Positions 24,310 through 36,308 of a DNA stretch of 64,000 bases are shown piece by piece. Below the pieces are notes generated by a model that was not told the DNA's origin, searched no databases, and saw only the letters and a list, made by a program, of their open reading frames with translations. Position 1 is the stretch's first letter, and each line of letters begins with the position of its first letter. The DNA comes from Entelurus aequoreus. Taxonomy: Eukaryota; Chordata; Actinopteri; Syngnathiformes; Syngnathidae. A program made the translations under genes and the position numbers. Location of the stretch: the NCBI RefSeq assembly GCF_033978785.1, contig NW_026908060.1:46548-110547 (forward strand), written 5' to 3'.

Positions 24310-24334
24310 GCGGTTGAAGATGGATGGATGGATG
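24310..24334 (+). other. LINE 3' end with (GATG)n tail
   Basis: Only 25 bases separate the stop codon from the satellite: GCGGTTGAAGATGGATGG and two further GATG-type units. A very short 3' UTR ending in a tetranucleotide microsatellite suggests that the RT recognises the 3' end without poly(A). This is known for several LINE clades and is inferred for this element. Confidence 0.8.
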
Positions 24335-24343
24335 TTTTTTTTC
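24334..24343 (+). repeat. Right target-site duplication of the LINE
   Basis: GTTTTTTTTC matches 22911-22920 exactly and is followed by TAAGTGTCTGATCGAG, the normal satellite continuation. Because the tail also ends in G, the first base is ambiguous. Confidence 0.85.
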
Positions 24344-24889
24344 TAAGTGTCTGATCGAGAGAAGGAAAAAGAGGTGATTTTTAGCCTCTCTCGATTTTGT
24401 ACTTAGAAAAAATCCAAATTTTTTTTAATTTTTTTTTCCGTTTTTTTTCTAAGTGTCTGATCGAGAGAAGGAAAAAGAGGTGATTTTTAGCCTCTCTCGA
24501 TTTTGTACTTAGAAAAAATCCAAATTTTTTTTTTTTTTTTTTTTTTTTTTCTAAGTGTCCGATCGAGAGAAGGAAAAAGAGGTGATTTTTAGCCTCTCTC
24601 GATTTTGTACTTAGAAAAAATCCAAATTTTTTTTTTTTTTTTTTCCGTTTTTTTTCCAAGTGTCTGATCGAGAGAAGGAAAAAGAGGTGATTTTTAGCCT
24701 CTCTCGATTTTGTACTTAGAAAAAATCCAATTTTTTTTTTTTTTTTTCTGTTTTTTTTCTAAGTGTCTGATCGAGAGAAGGAAAAAGAGGTGATTTTTAG
24801 CCTCTCTCGATTTTGTACTTAGAAAAAATCCAAATTTTATTTTTTTTTTTCCGTTTTTTTTCTAAGTGTCTGATCGAGAGAAGGAAAAA

Positions 24890-25690
24890 GTGGTGATTTT
24901 TAGCCTCCCTCGATTTTGTACTTAGAAAAAATCCAAATTTTTTTTTTTTTTTTTCTGTTTTTTTTCTAAGTGTCTGATCGAGAGAAGGAAAAAGAGGTGA
25001 TTTTTAGCCTCTCTCGATTTTGTACTTAGAAAAAATCCAAATTTTTTTTTTTTTTTTCCGTTTTTTTTCTAAGTGTCTGATCGAGAGAAGGAAAAAGTGG
25101 TGATTTTTAGCCTCTCTCGATTTTGTACTTAGAAAAAATCCAATTTTTTTTTTTTTTTTTTTTTTTTCTAAGTGTCCGATCGAGAGAAGGAAAAAGAGGT
25201 GATTTTTAGCCTCTCTCGATTTTGTACTTAGAAAAAATCCAATTTTTTTTTTTTTTTTTTTCCATTTTTTTTCTAAGTGTCTGATCGAGAGAAGGAAAAA
25301 GAGGTGATTTTTAGCCTCTCTCGATTTTGTACTTAGAAAAAATCCAAATTTTTTTTTTTTTTTTTTTTTTTTTCTAAGTGTCCGATCGAGAGAAGGAAAA
25401 AGAGGTGATTTTTAGCCTCTCTCGATTTTGTACTTAGAAAAAATCCAAATTTTTTTTTTTTTTTTTCCGTTTTTTTTCTAAGTGTCTGATCGAGAGAAGG
25501 AAAAAGAGGTGATTTTTAGCCTCTCTCGATTTTGTACTTAGAAAAAATCCAATTTTTTTTTTTTTTTTTTTTTTCTTTTTCTAAGTGTCCGATCGAGAGA
25601 AGGAAAAAGAGGTGATTTTTAGCCTCTCTCGATTTTGTACTTAGAAAAAATCCAATTTTTTTTTTTTTTTTTCTGTTTTTTTTCTAAGTG
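24890..25690 (+). repeat. Second copy of the LINE target cassette, without LINE
   Basis: A cassette collinear with 22.3-22.9 kb recurs just downstream of the LINE. AAGTGG is near 25097 and CTTTTTCTAAG near 25575, the same distance apart as 22337 and 22813. It continues through CTGTTTTTTTTCTAAG near 25672 with no insertion. It is another unoccupied paralogue of the insertion site. Confidence 0.75.
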
Positions 25691-27611
25691 TCTGATCGAG
25701 AGAAGGAAAAAGAGGTGATTTTTAGCCTCTCTCGATTTTGTACTTAGAAAAAATCCAAATTTTTTTTTTTTTTTTTTCCGTTTTTTTTCTAAGTGTCTGA
25801 TCGAGAGAAGGAAAAAGAAGTGATTTTTAGCCTCTCTCGATTTTGTACTTAGAAAAAATCCAAATTTTTTTTTTTTTTTTTTTTTTTTTTCTAAGTGTCC
25901 GATCGAGAGAAGGAAAAAGAGGTGATTTTTAGCCTGTCTCGATTTTGTACTTAGAAAAAATCCAATTTTTTTTTTTTTTTTTTTCCGTTTTTTTTCCAAG
26001 TGTCTGATCGAGAGAAGGAAAAAGAGGTGATTTTTAGCCTCTCTCGATTTTGTACTTAGAAAAAATCCAATTTTTTTTTTTTTTTTTTCTGTTTTTTTTC
26101 TAAGTGTCTGATCGAGAGAAGGAAAAAGAGGTGATTTTTAGCCTCTCTCGATTTTGTACTTAGAAAAAATCCAATTTTTTTTTTTTTTTTTTCCGTTTTT
26201 TTTCTAAGTGTCTGATCGAGAGAAGGAAAAAGAGGTGATTTTTAGCCTCTCTCGATTTTGTACTTAGAAAAAATCCAATTTTTTTTTTTTTTTTTTTTTT
26301 TTCTAAGTGTCCGATCGAGAGAAGGAAAAAGAGGTGATTTTTAGCCTCTCTCGATTTTGTACTTAGAAAAAATCCAAATTTTTTTTTTTTTTTTTTCCGT
26401 TTTTTTTTCTAAGTGTCTGATCGAGAGAAGGAAAAAGAGGTGATTTTTAGCCTCTCTCGATTTTGTACTTAGAAAAAATCCAAATTTTTTTTTTTTTTTT
26501 TTTTTTTTTCTAAGTGTCCGATCGAGAGAAGGAAAAAGAGGTGATTTTTAGCCTCTCTCGATTTTGTACTTAGAAAAAATCCAAATTTTTTTTTTTTTTT
26601 TTTCCGTTTTTTTTCTAAGTGTCTGATCGAGAGAAGGAAAAAGAGGTGATTTTTAGCCTCTCTCGATTTTGTACTTAGAAAAAATCCAATTTTTTTTTTT
26701 CTTTTTTTTTTTTTCTAAGTGTCCGATCGAGAGAAGGAAAAAGAGGTGATTTTTAGCCTCTCTCGATTTTGTACTTAGAAAAAATCCAAATTTTTTTTTT
26801 TTTTTTTCCGTTTTTTTTCTAAGTGTTTGATCGAGAGAAGGAAAAAGAGGTGATTTTTAGCCTCTCTCGATTTTGTACTTAGAAAAAATCCAAATTTTTT
26901 TTTTTTTTTTTTTTTTTTTTCTAAGTGTCCGATCGAGAGAAGGAAAAAGAGGTGATTTTTAGCCTCTCTCGATTTTGTACTTAGAAAAAATCCAAATTTT
27001 TTTTTTTTTTTTTCCGTTTTTTTTCTAAGTGTCTGATCGAGAGAAGGAAAAAGAGGTGATTTTTAGCCTCTCTCGATTTTGTACTTAGAAAAAAATCCAA
27101 ATTTTTTTTTTTTTTTTTTTTTTTCTAAGTGTCCGATCGAGAGAAGGAAAAAGAGGTGATTTTTAGCCTCTCTCGATTTTGTACTTAGAAAAAATCCAAT
27201 TTTTTTTTTTTTTTTTTCCGTTTTTTTTCCAAGTGTCTGATCGAGAGAAGGAAAAAGAGGTGATTTTTAGCCTCTCTCGATTTTGTACTTAGAAAAAATC
27301 CAAATTTTTTTTTTTTTTTTTCCGTTTTTTTTCTAAGTGTCTGATCGAGAGAAGGAAAAAGAGGTGATTTTTAGCCTCTCTCGATTTTGTACTTAGAAAA
27401 AATCCAAATTTTTTTTTTTTTTTTTTTTTTTTTTCTAAGTGTCCGATCGAGAGAAGGAAAAAGAGGTGATTTTTAGCCTCTCTCGATTTTGTACTTAGAA
27501 AAAATCCAAATTTTTTTTTTTTTTTTTTCCGTTTTTTTTCTAAGTGTCTGATCGAGAGAAGGAAAAAGAGGTGATTTTTAGCCTCTCTCGATTTTGTACT
27601 TAGAAAAAATC

Positions 27612-27642
<31 letters not shown>

Positions 27643-30179
27643 CTAAGTGTCCGATCGAGAGAAGGAAAAAGAGGTGATTTTTAGCCTCTCTCGATTTTGT
27701 ACTTAGAAAAAATCCAAATGTTTTTTTTTTTTTCTGTTTTTTTTCTAAGTGTCTGATCGAGAGAAGGAAAAAGAGGTGATTTTTAGCCTCTCTCGATTTT
27801 GTACTTAGAAAAAATCCAAATTTTTTTTTTTTTTTTTTCCGTTTTTTTTCTAAGTGTCTGATCGAGAGAAGGAAAAAGAGGTGATTTTTAGCCTCTCTCG
27901 ATTTTGTACTTAGAAAAAATCCAAATTTTTTTTTTTTTTTTTTTTTTTTTCTAAGTGTCCGATCGAGAGAAGGAAAAAGAGGTGATTTTTAGCCTCTCTC
28001 GATTTTGTACTTAGAAAAAATCCAATTTTTTTTTTTTTTTTTTTCCGTTTTTTTTCTAAGTGTCTGATCGAGAGAAGGAAAAAGAGGTGATTTTTAGCCT
28101 CTCTCGATTTTGTACTTAGAAAAAATCCAAATTTTTTTTTTTTTTTTTCTGTTTTTTTTCTAAGTGTCTGATCGAGAGAAGGAAAAAGAGGTGATTTTTA
28201 GCCTCTCTCGATTTTGTACTTAGAAAAGATCCAAATTTTTTTTTTTTTTTTTTTCCGTTTTTTTTCTAAGTGTCTGATCGAGAGAAGGAAAAAGAGGTGA
28301 TTTTTAGCCTCTCTCGATTTTGTACTTAGAAAAAATCCAAATTTTTTTTTTTTTTTTTTTTTTTTCTAAGTGTCCGATCGAGAGAAGGAAAAAGAGGTGA
28401 TTTTTAGCCTCTCTCGATTTTGTACTTAGAAAAAATCCAAATTTTTTTTTTTTTTTTTTTTTTCTAAGTGTCCGATCGAGAGAAGGAAAAAGAGGTGATT
28501 TAGCCTCTCTCGATTTTGTACTTAGAAAAAAATCCAAATTTTTTTTTTTTTTTTTTCCGTTTTTTTTCTAAGTGTCTGATCGAGAGAAGGAAAAAGAGGT
28601 GATTTTTAGCCTCTCTCGATTTTGTACTTAGAAAAAATCCAAATTTTTTTTTTTTTTTTCCGTTTTTTTTCTAAGTGTCTGATCGAGAGAAGGAAAAAGT
28701 GGTGATTTTTAGCCTCTCTCGATTTTGTACTTAGAAAAAATCCAATTTTTTTTTTTTTTTTTTTTTTTTCTAAGTGTCCGATCGAGAGAAAGAAAAAGAG
28801 GTGATTTTTAGCCTCTCTCGATTTTGTACTTAGAAAAAATCCAATTTTTTTTTTTTTTTTTTTCCGTTTTTTTTCTAAGTGTCTGATCGAGAGAAGGAAA
28901 AAGAGGTGATTTTTAGCCTCTCTCGATTTTGTACTTAGAAAAAATCCAAATTTTTTTTTTTTTTTTTTTTTTTTTCTAAGTGTCCGATCGAGAGAAGGAA
29001 AAAGAGGTGATTTTTAGCCTCTCTCGATTTTGTACTTAGAAAAAATCCAAATTTTTTTTTTTTTTTTTTCCGTTTTTTTTCTAGGTGTCTGATCGAGAGA
29101 AGGAAAAAGAGGTGATTTTTAGCCTCTCTCGATTTTGTACTTAGAAAAAATCCAATTTTTTTTTTTTTTTTTTTTCTTTTTCTAAGTGTCCGATCGAGAG
29201 AAGGAAAAAGAGGTGATTTTTAGCCTCTCTCGATTTTGTACTTAGAAAAAATCCAATTTTTTTTTTTTTTTTTTCTGTTTTTTTTCTAAGTGTCTGATCG
29301 AGAGAAGGAAAAAGAGGTGATTTTTAGCCTCTCTCGATTTTGTACTTAGAAAAAATCCAAATTATTATTATTTTTTTTTTCCGTTTTTTTTCTAAGTGTC
29401 TGATCGAGAGAAGGAAAAAGAGGTGATTTTTAGCCTCTCTCGATTTTGTACTTAGAAAAAATCCAAATTTTTTTTTTTTTTTTTTTTTTTTTCTAAGTGT
29501 CCGATCGAGAGAAGGAAAAAGAGGTGATTTTTAGCCTCTCTCGATTTTGTACTTAGAAAAAATCCAAATTTTTTTTTTTTTTTTTTCCGTTTTTTTTCCA
29601 AGTGTCTGATCGAGAGAAGGAAAAAGAGGTGATTTTTAGCCTCTCTCGATTTTGTACTTAGAAAAAATCCAAATTTTTTTTTTTTTTTTTCTGTTTTTTT
29701 TCTAAGTGTCTGATCGAGAGAAGGAAAAAGAGGTGATTTTTAGCCTCTCTCGATTTTGTACTTAGAAAAAATCCAAATTTTTTTTTTTTTTTTTTCCGTT
29801 TTTTTTCTAAGTGTCTGATCGAGAGAAGGAAAAAGAGGTGATTTTTAGCCTCTCTCGATTTTGTACTTAGAAAAAATCCAAATTTTTTTTTTTTTTTTTT
29901 TTTTTTTTCTAAGTGTCCGATCGAGAGAAGGAAAAAGAGGTGATTTTTAGCCTCTCTCGATTTTGTACTTAGAAAAAATCCAATTTTTTTTTTTTTTTTT
30001 TTCCGTTTTTTTTCTAAGTGTCTGATCGAGAGAAGGAAAAAGAGGTGATTTTTAGCCTCTCTTGATTTTGTACTTAGAAAAAATCCAAATTTTTATTTAT
30101 TTTTTTCTGTTTTTTTTCTAAGTGTCTGATCGAGAGAAGGAAAAAGAGGTGATTTTTAGCCTCTCTCGATTTTGTACTT

Positions 30180-32210
30180 AGAAAAGATCCAAATTTTTTT
30201 TTTTTTTTTTTTTCCGTTTTTTTTCTAAGTGTCTGATCGAGAGAAGGAAAAAGAGGTGATTTTTAGCCTCTCTCGATTTTGTACTTAGAAAAAATCCAAA
30301 TTTTTTTTTTTTTTTCCGTTTTTTTTCTAAGTGTCTGATCGAGAGAAGGAAAAATAGGTGATTTTTAGCCTCTCTCGATTTTGTACTAAGAAAAAATCCA
30401 AATTTTTTTTTTCTTTTTTTTTTTTTTTTTTCTAAGTGTCCGATCGAGAGAAGGAAAAAGAGGTGATTTAGCCTCTCTCGATTTTGTACTTAGAAAAAAA
30501 TCCAAATTTTTTTTTTTTTTTTTCCGTTTTTTTTCTAAGTGTCTGATCGAGAGAAGGAAAAAGAGGTGATTTTTAGCCTCTCTCGATTTTGTACTTAGAA
30601 AAAATCCAAATTTTTTTTTTTTTTTTCCGTTTTTTTTCTAAGTGTCTGATCGAGAGAAGGAAAAAGAGGTGATTTTTAGCCTCTCTCGATTTTGTACTTA
30701 GAAAAAATCCAAATTTTTTTTTTTTTTTTTTTTTTTCTAAGTGTCCGATCGAGAGAAGGAAAAAGAGGTGATTTTTAGCCTCTCTCGATTTTGTACTTAG
30801 AAAAAATCCAAATTTTTTTTTTTTTTTTTTCCGTTTTTTTTCTAAGTGTCTGATCGAGAGAAGGAAAAAGAGGTGATTTTTAGCCTCTCTCGATTTTGTA
30901 CTTAGAAAAAATCCAATTTTTTTTTTTTTTTTTTTTTCTTTTTCTAAGTGTCCGATCGAGAGAAGGAAAAAGAGGTGATTTTTAGCCTCTCTCGATTTTG
31001 TACTTAGAAAAAATCCAATTTTTTTTTTTTTTTTTCTGTTTTTTTTCTAAGTGTCTGATCGAGAGAAGGAAAAAGAGGTGATTTTTAGCCTCTCTCGATT
31101 TTGTACTTAGAAAAAATCCAAATTTTTTTTTTTTTTTTCTGTTTTTTTTCTAAGTGTCTGATCGAGAGAAGGAAAAAGAGGTGATTTTTAGCCTCTCTCG
31201 ATTTTGTACTTAGAAAAGATCCAAATTTTTTTTTTTTTTTTTTTCCGTTTTTTTTCTAAGTGTCTGATCGAGAGAAGGAAAAAGAGGTGATTTTTAGCCT
31301 CTCTCGATTTTGTACTTAGAAAAAATCCAAATTTTTTTTTTTTTTTCCGTTTTTTTTCTAAGTGTCTGATCGAGAGAAGGAAAAATAGGTGATTTTTAGC
31401 CTCTCTCGATTTTGTACTAAGAAAAAATCCAAATTTTTTTTTTCTTTTTTTTTTTTTTTTTTCTAAGTGTCCGATCGAGAGAAGGAAAAAGAGGTGATTT
31501 AGCCTCTCTCGATTTTGTACTTAGAAAAAAATCCAAATTTTTTTTTTTTTTTTTCCGTTTTTTTTCTAAGTGTCTGATCGAGAGAAGGAAAAAGAGGTGA
31601 TTTTTAGCCTCTCTCGATTTTGTACTTAGAAAAAATCCAAATTTTTTTTTTTTTTTCCGTTTTTTTTCTAAGTGTCTGATCGAGAGAAGGAAAAAGAGGT
31701 GATTTTTAGCCTCTCTCGATTTTGTACTTAGAAAAAATCCAAATTTTTTTTTTTTTTTTTTTTTTTCTAAGTGTCCGATCGAGAGAAGGAAAAAGAGGTG
31801 ATTTTTAGCCTCTCTCGATTTTGTACTTAGAAAAAATCCAAATTTTTTTTTTTTTTTTTCCGTTTTTTTTCTAAGTGTCTGATCGAGAGAAGGAAAAAGA
31901 GGTGATTTTTAGCCTCTCTCGATTTTGTACTTAGAAAAAATCCAATTTTTTTTTTTTTTTTTTTTTTCTTTTTCTAAGTGTCCGATCGAGAGAAGGAAAA
32001 AGAGGTGATTTTTAGCCTCTCTCGATTTTGTACTTAGAAAAAATCCAATTTTTTTTTTTTTTTTTCTGTTTTTTTTCTAAGTGTCTGATCGAGAGAAGGA
32101 AAAAGAGGTGATTTTTAGCCTCTCTCGATTTTGTACTTAGAAAAAATCCAAATTTTTTTTTTTTTTTTTTTCCGTTTTTTTTCTAAGTGTCTGATCGAGA
32201 GAAGGAAAAA
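30180..32210 (+). repeat. 1.03-kb tandem duplication in satellite
   Basis: Three linked variants recur at a spacing of 1031-1032 bp. GAAAAGATCC (for AAAAAATCC) is at 30181 and 31213, the T of AAATAGG at 30355 and 31386, and GATTTAGCC at 30465 and 31496. The same trio returns 1.76 kb later at 32973, 33147 and 33257. This means a third, less close copy with extra monomers between. Confidence 0.82.
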
Positions 32211-32359
32211 GAGGTGATTTTTAGCCTCTCTCGATTTTGTACTTAGAAAAAATCCAAATTTTTTTTTTTTTTTTTTCCGTTTTTTTTCTAAGTGTCTGAT
32301 CGAGAGAAGGAAAAAGAAGTGATTTTTAGCCTCTCTCGATTTTGTACTTAGAAAAAATC

Positions 32360-32390
<31 letters not shown>

Positions 32391-34421
32391 CTAAGTGTCC
32401 GATCGAGAGAAGGAAAAAGAGGTGATTTTTAGCCTCTCTCGATTTTGTACTTAGAAAAAATCCAATTTTTTTTTTTTTTTTTTTCCGTTTTTTTTCCAAG
32501 TGTCTGATCGAGAGAAGGAAAAAGAGGTGATTTTTAGCCTCTCTCGATTTTGTACTTAGAAAAAATCCAATTTTTTTTTTTTTTTTTTCTGTTTTTTTTC
32601 TAAGTGTCTGATCGAGAGAAGGAAAAAGAGGTGATTTTTAGCCTCTCTCGATTTTGTACTTAGAAAAAATCCAAATTTTTTTTTTTTTTTTTTCCGTTTT
32701 TTTTCTAAGTGTCTGATCGAGAGAAGGAAAAAGAGGTGATTTTTAGCCTCTCTCGATTTTGTACTTAGAAAAAATCCAAATTTTTTTTTTTTTTTTTTTT
32801 TTTTTCTAAGTGTCCGATCGAGAGAAGGAAAAAGAGGTGATTTTTAGCCTCTCTCGATTTTGTACTTAGAAAAAATCCAAATTTTTATTTTTTTTTTTCT
32901 GTTTTTTTTCTAAGTGTCTGATCGAGAGAAGGAAAAAGAGGTGATTTTTAGCCTCTCTCGATTTTGTACTTAGAAAAGATCCAAATTTTTTTTTTTTTTT
33001 TTTTTCCGTTTTTTTTCTAAGTGTCTGATCGAGAGAAGGAAAAAGAGGTGATTTTTAGCCTCTCTCGATTTTGTACTTAGAAAAAATCCAAATTTTTTTT
33101 TTTTTTTCCGTTTTTTTTCTAAGTGTCTGATCGAGAGAAGGAAAAATAGGTGATTTTTAGCCTCTCTCGATTTTGTACTAAGAAAAAATCCAAATTTTTT
33201 TTTTCTTTTTTTTTTTTTTTTTTCTAAGTGTCCGATCGAGAGAAGGAAAAAGAGGTGATTTAGCCTCTCTCGATTTTGTACTTAGAAAAAAATCCAAATT
33301 TTATTTTTTTTTTTTTCCGTTTTTTTTCTAAGTGTCTGATCGAGAGAAGGAAAAAGAGGTGATTTTTAGCCTCTCTCGATTTTGTACTTAGAAAAAATCC
33401 AAATTTTTTTTTTTTTTTCCGTTTTTTTTCTAAGTGTCTGATCGAGAGAAGGAAAAAGTGGTGATTTTTAGCCTCTCTCGATTTTGTACTTAGAAAAAAT
33501 CCAATTTTTTTTTTTTTTTTTTTTTTCTAAGTGTCCGATCGAGAGAAGGAAAAAGAGGTGATTTTTAGCCTCTCTCGATTTTGTACTTAGAAAAAATCCA
33601 ATTTTTTTTTTTTTTTTTTCCGTTTTTTTTCTAAGTGTCTGATCGAGAGAAGGAAAAAGAGGTGATTTTTAGCCTCTCTCGATTTTGTACTTAGAAAAAA
33701 TCCAAATTTTTTTTTTTTTTTTTTTTTTTCTAAGTGTCCGATCGAGAGAAGGAAAAAGAGGTGATTTTTAGCCTCTCTCGATTTTGTACTTAGAAAAAAT
33801 CCAAATTTTTTTTTTTTTTTTTTCCGTTTTTTTTCTAAGTGTCTGATCGAGAGAAGGAAAAAGAGGTGATTTTTAGCCTCTCTCGATTTTGTACTTAGAA
33901 AAAATCCAATTTTTTTTTTTTTTTTTTTTTCCTTTTTCTAAGTGTCCGATCGAGAGAAGGAAAAAGAGGTGATTTTTAGCCTCTCTCGATTTTGTACTTA
34001 GAAAAAATCCAATTTTTTTTTTTTTTTTCTGTTTTTTTTCTAAGTGTCTGATCGAGAGAAGGAAAAAGAGGTGATTTTTAGCCTCTCTCGATTTTGTACT
34101 TAGAAAAAATCCAAATTTTTTTTTTTTTTTTTTCCGTTTTTTTTCTAAGTGTCTGATCGAGAGAAGGAAAAAGAGGTGATTTTTAGCCTCTCTCGATTTT
34201 GTACTTAGAAAAAATCCAAATTTTTTTTTTTTTTTTTTTTTTTTTCTAAGTGTCCGATCGAGAGAAGGAAAAAGAGGTGATTTTTAGCCTCTCTCGATTT
34301 TGTACTTAGAAAAAATCCAAATTTTTTTTTTTTTTTTTCCGTTTTTTTTCTAAGTGTCTGATCGAGAGAAGGAAAAAGAAGTGATTTTTAGCCTCTCTCG
34401 ATTTTGTACTTAGAAAAAATC

Positions 34422-34452
<31 letters not shown>

Positions 34453-36277
34453 CTAAGTGTCCGATCGAGAGAAGGAAAAAGAGGTGATTTTTAGCCTCTC
34501 TCGATTTTGTACTTAGAAAAAATCCAATTTTTTTTTTTTTTTTTTCCGTTTTTTTTCCAAGTGTCTGATCGAGAGAAGGAAAAAGAGGTGATTTTTAGCC
34601 TCTCTCGATTTTGTACTTAGAAAAAATCCAATTTTTTTTTTTTTTTTTTCTGTTTTTTTTCTAAGTGTCTGATCGAGAGAAGGAAAAAGAGGTGATTTTT
34701 AGCCTCTCTCGATTTTGTACTTAGAAAAAATCCAAATTTTTTTTTTTTTTTTTTCCGTTTTTTTTCTAAGTGTCTGATCGAGAGAAGGAAAAAGAGGTGA
34801 TTTTTAGCCTCTCTCGATTTTGTACTTAGAAAAAATCCAAATTTTTTTTTTTTTTTTTTTTTTTTTCTAAGTGTCCGATCGAGAGAAGGAAAAAGAGGTG
34901 ATTTTTAGCCTCTCTCGATTTTGTACTTAGAAAAAATCCAAATTTTTTTTTTTTTTTTTTTTTTTTTCTAAGTGTCTGATCGAGAGAAGGAAAAAGAGGT
35001 GATTTTTAGCCTCTCTCGATTTTGTACTTAGAAAAAATCCAAATTTTTTTTTTTTTTTTTTCCGTTTTTTTTCTAAGTGTCTGATCGAGAGAAGGAAAAA
35101 GAGGTGATTTTTAGCCTCTCTCGATTTTGTACTTAGAAAAAATCCAATTTTTTTTTTTTTTTTTTTTTTTTTCTAAGTGTCCGATCGAGAGAAGGAAAAA
35201 GAGGTGATTTTTAGCCTCTCTCGATTTTGTACTTAGAAAAAATCCAAATTTTTTTTTTTTTTTTTCCGTTTTTTTTTCTAAGTGTCTGATCGAGAGAAGG
35301 AAAAAGAGGTGATTTTTAGCCTCTCTCGATTTTGTACTTAGAAAAAATCCAAATTTTTTTTTTTTTTTTTTTTTTTTCTAAGTGTCCGATCGAGAGAAGG
35401 AAAAAGAGGTGATTTTTAGCCTCTCTCGATTTTGTACTTAGAAAAAATCCAAATTTTTTTTTTTTTTTTTCCCGTTTTTTTTCCAAGTGTCTGATCGAGA
35501 GAAGGAAAAAGAGGTGATTTTTAGCCTCTCTCGATTTTGTACTTAGAAAAAATCCAAATTTTTTTTTTTTTTTTTCTGTTTTTTTTCTAAGTGTCTGATC
35601 GAGAGAAGGAAAAAGAGGTGATTTTTAGCCTCTCTCGATTTTGTACTTAGAAAAAATCCAAATTTTGTTTTTTTTTTTTTCCGTTTTTTTTCTAAGTGTC
35701 TGATCGAGAGAAGGAAAAAGAGGTGATTTTTAGCCTCTCTCGATTTTGTACTTAGAAAAAATCCAAATTTTTTTTTTTTTTTTTTTTTTTTTCTAAGTGT
35801 CCGATCGAGAGAAGGAAAAAGAGGTGATTTTTAGCCTCTCTCGATTTTGTACTTAGAAAAAATCCAAATTTTTTTTTTTTTTTTTTCCGTTTTTTTTCTA
35901 AGTGTCTGATCGAGAGAAGGAAAAAGAGGTGATTTTTAGCCTCTCTCGATTTTGTACTTAGAAAAAATCCAAATTTTTTTTTTTTTTTTTTCCGTTTTTT
36001 TTCTAAGTGTCTGATCGAGAGAAGGAAAAAGAGGTGATTTTTAGCCTCTCTCGATTTTGTACTTAGAAAAAATCCAATTTTTTTTTTTCTTTTTTTTTTT
36101 TTCTAAGTGTCCGATCGAGAGAAGGAAAAAGAGGTGATTTTTAGCCTCTCTCGATTTTGTACTTAGAAAAAATCCAAATTTTTTTTTTTTTTTTCCGTTT
36201 TTTTTCTAAGTGTTTGATCGAGAGAAGGAAAAAGAGGTGATTTTTAGCCTCTCTCGATTTTGTACTTAGAAAAAATC

Positions 36278-36308
<31 letters not shown>

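Larger units (their letters stand above)
22921..24334 (+). mobile_element. 5'-truncated non-LTR retrotransposon (LINE)
   Basis: This GC-richer segment differs sharply from its surroundings. It starts abruptly within the reverse-transcriptase coding region, so the upstream endonuclease and any 5' UTR or ORF1 are missing, as is usual for LINE insertions. It ends 25 bp after the stop codon with AAGATGGATGGATGGATG, a short tandem tail and not poly(A). A 9-10 bp target-site duplication flanks it. The protein type and GATG tail are abundant in teleost genomes (general knowledge). The clade was not assigned. The RT resembles RTE/I/Jockey-group elements, and a placement needs phylogenetic analysis. 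No second copy occurs in the window, although the host cassette recurs many times. Confidence 0.95.
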
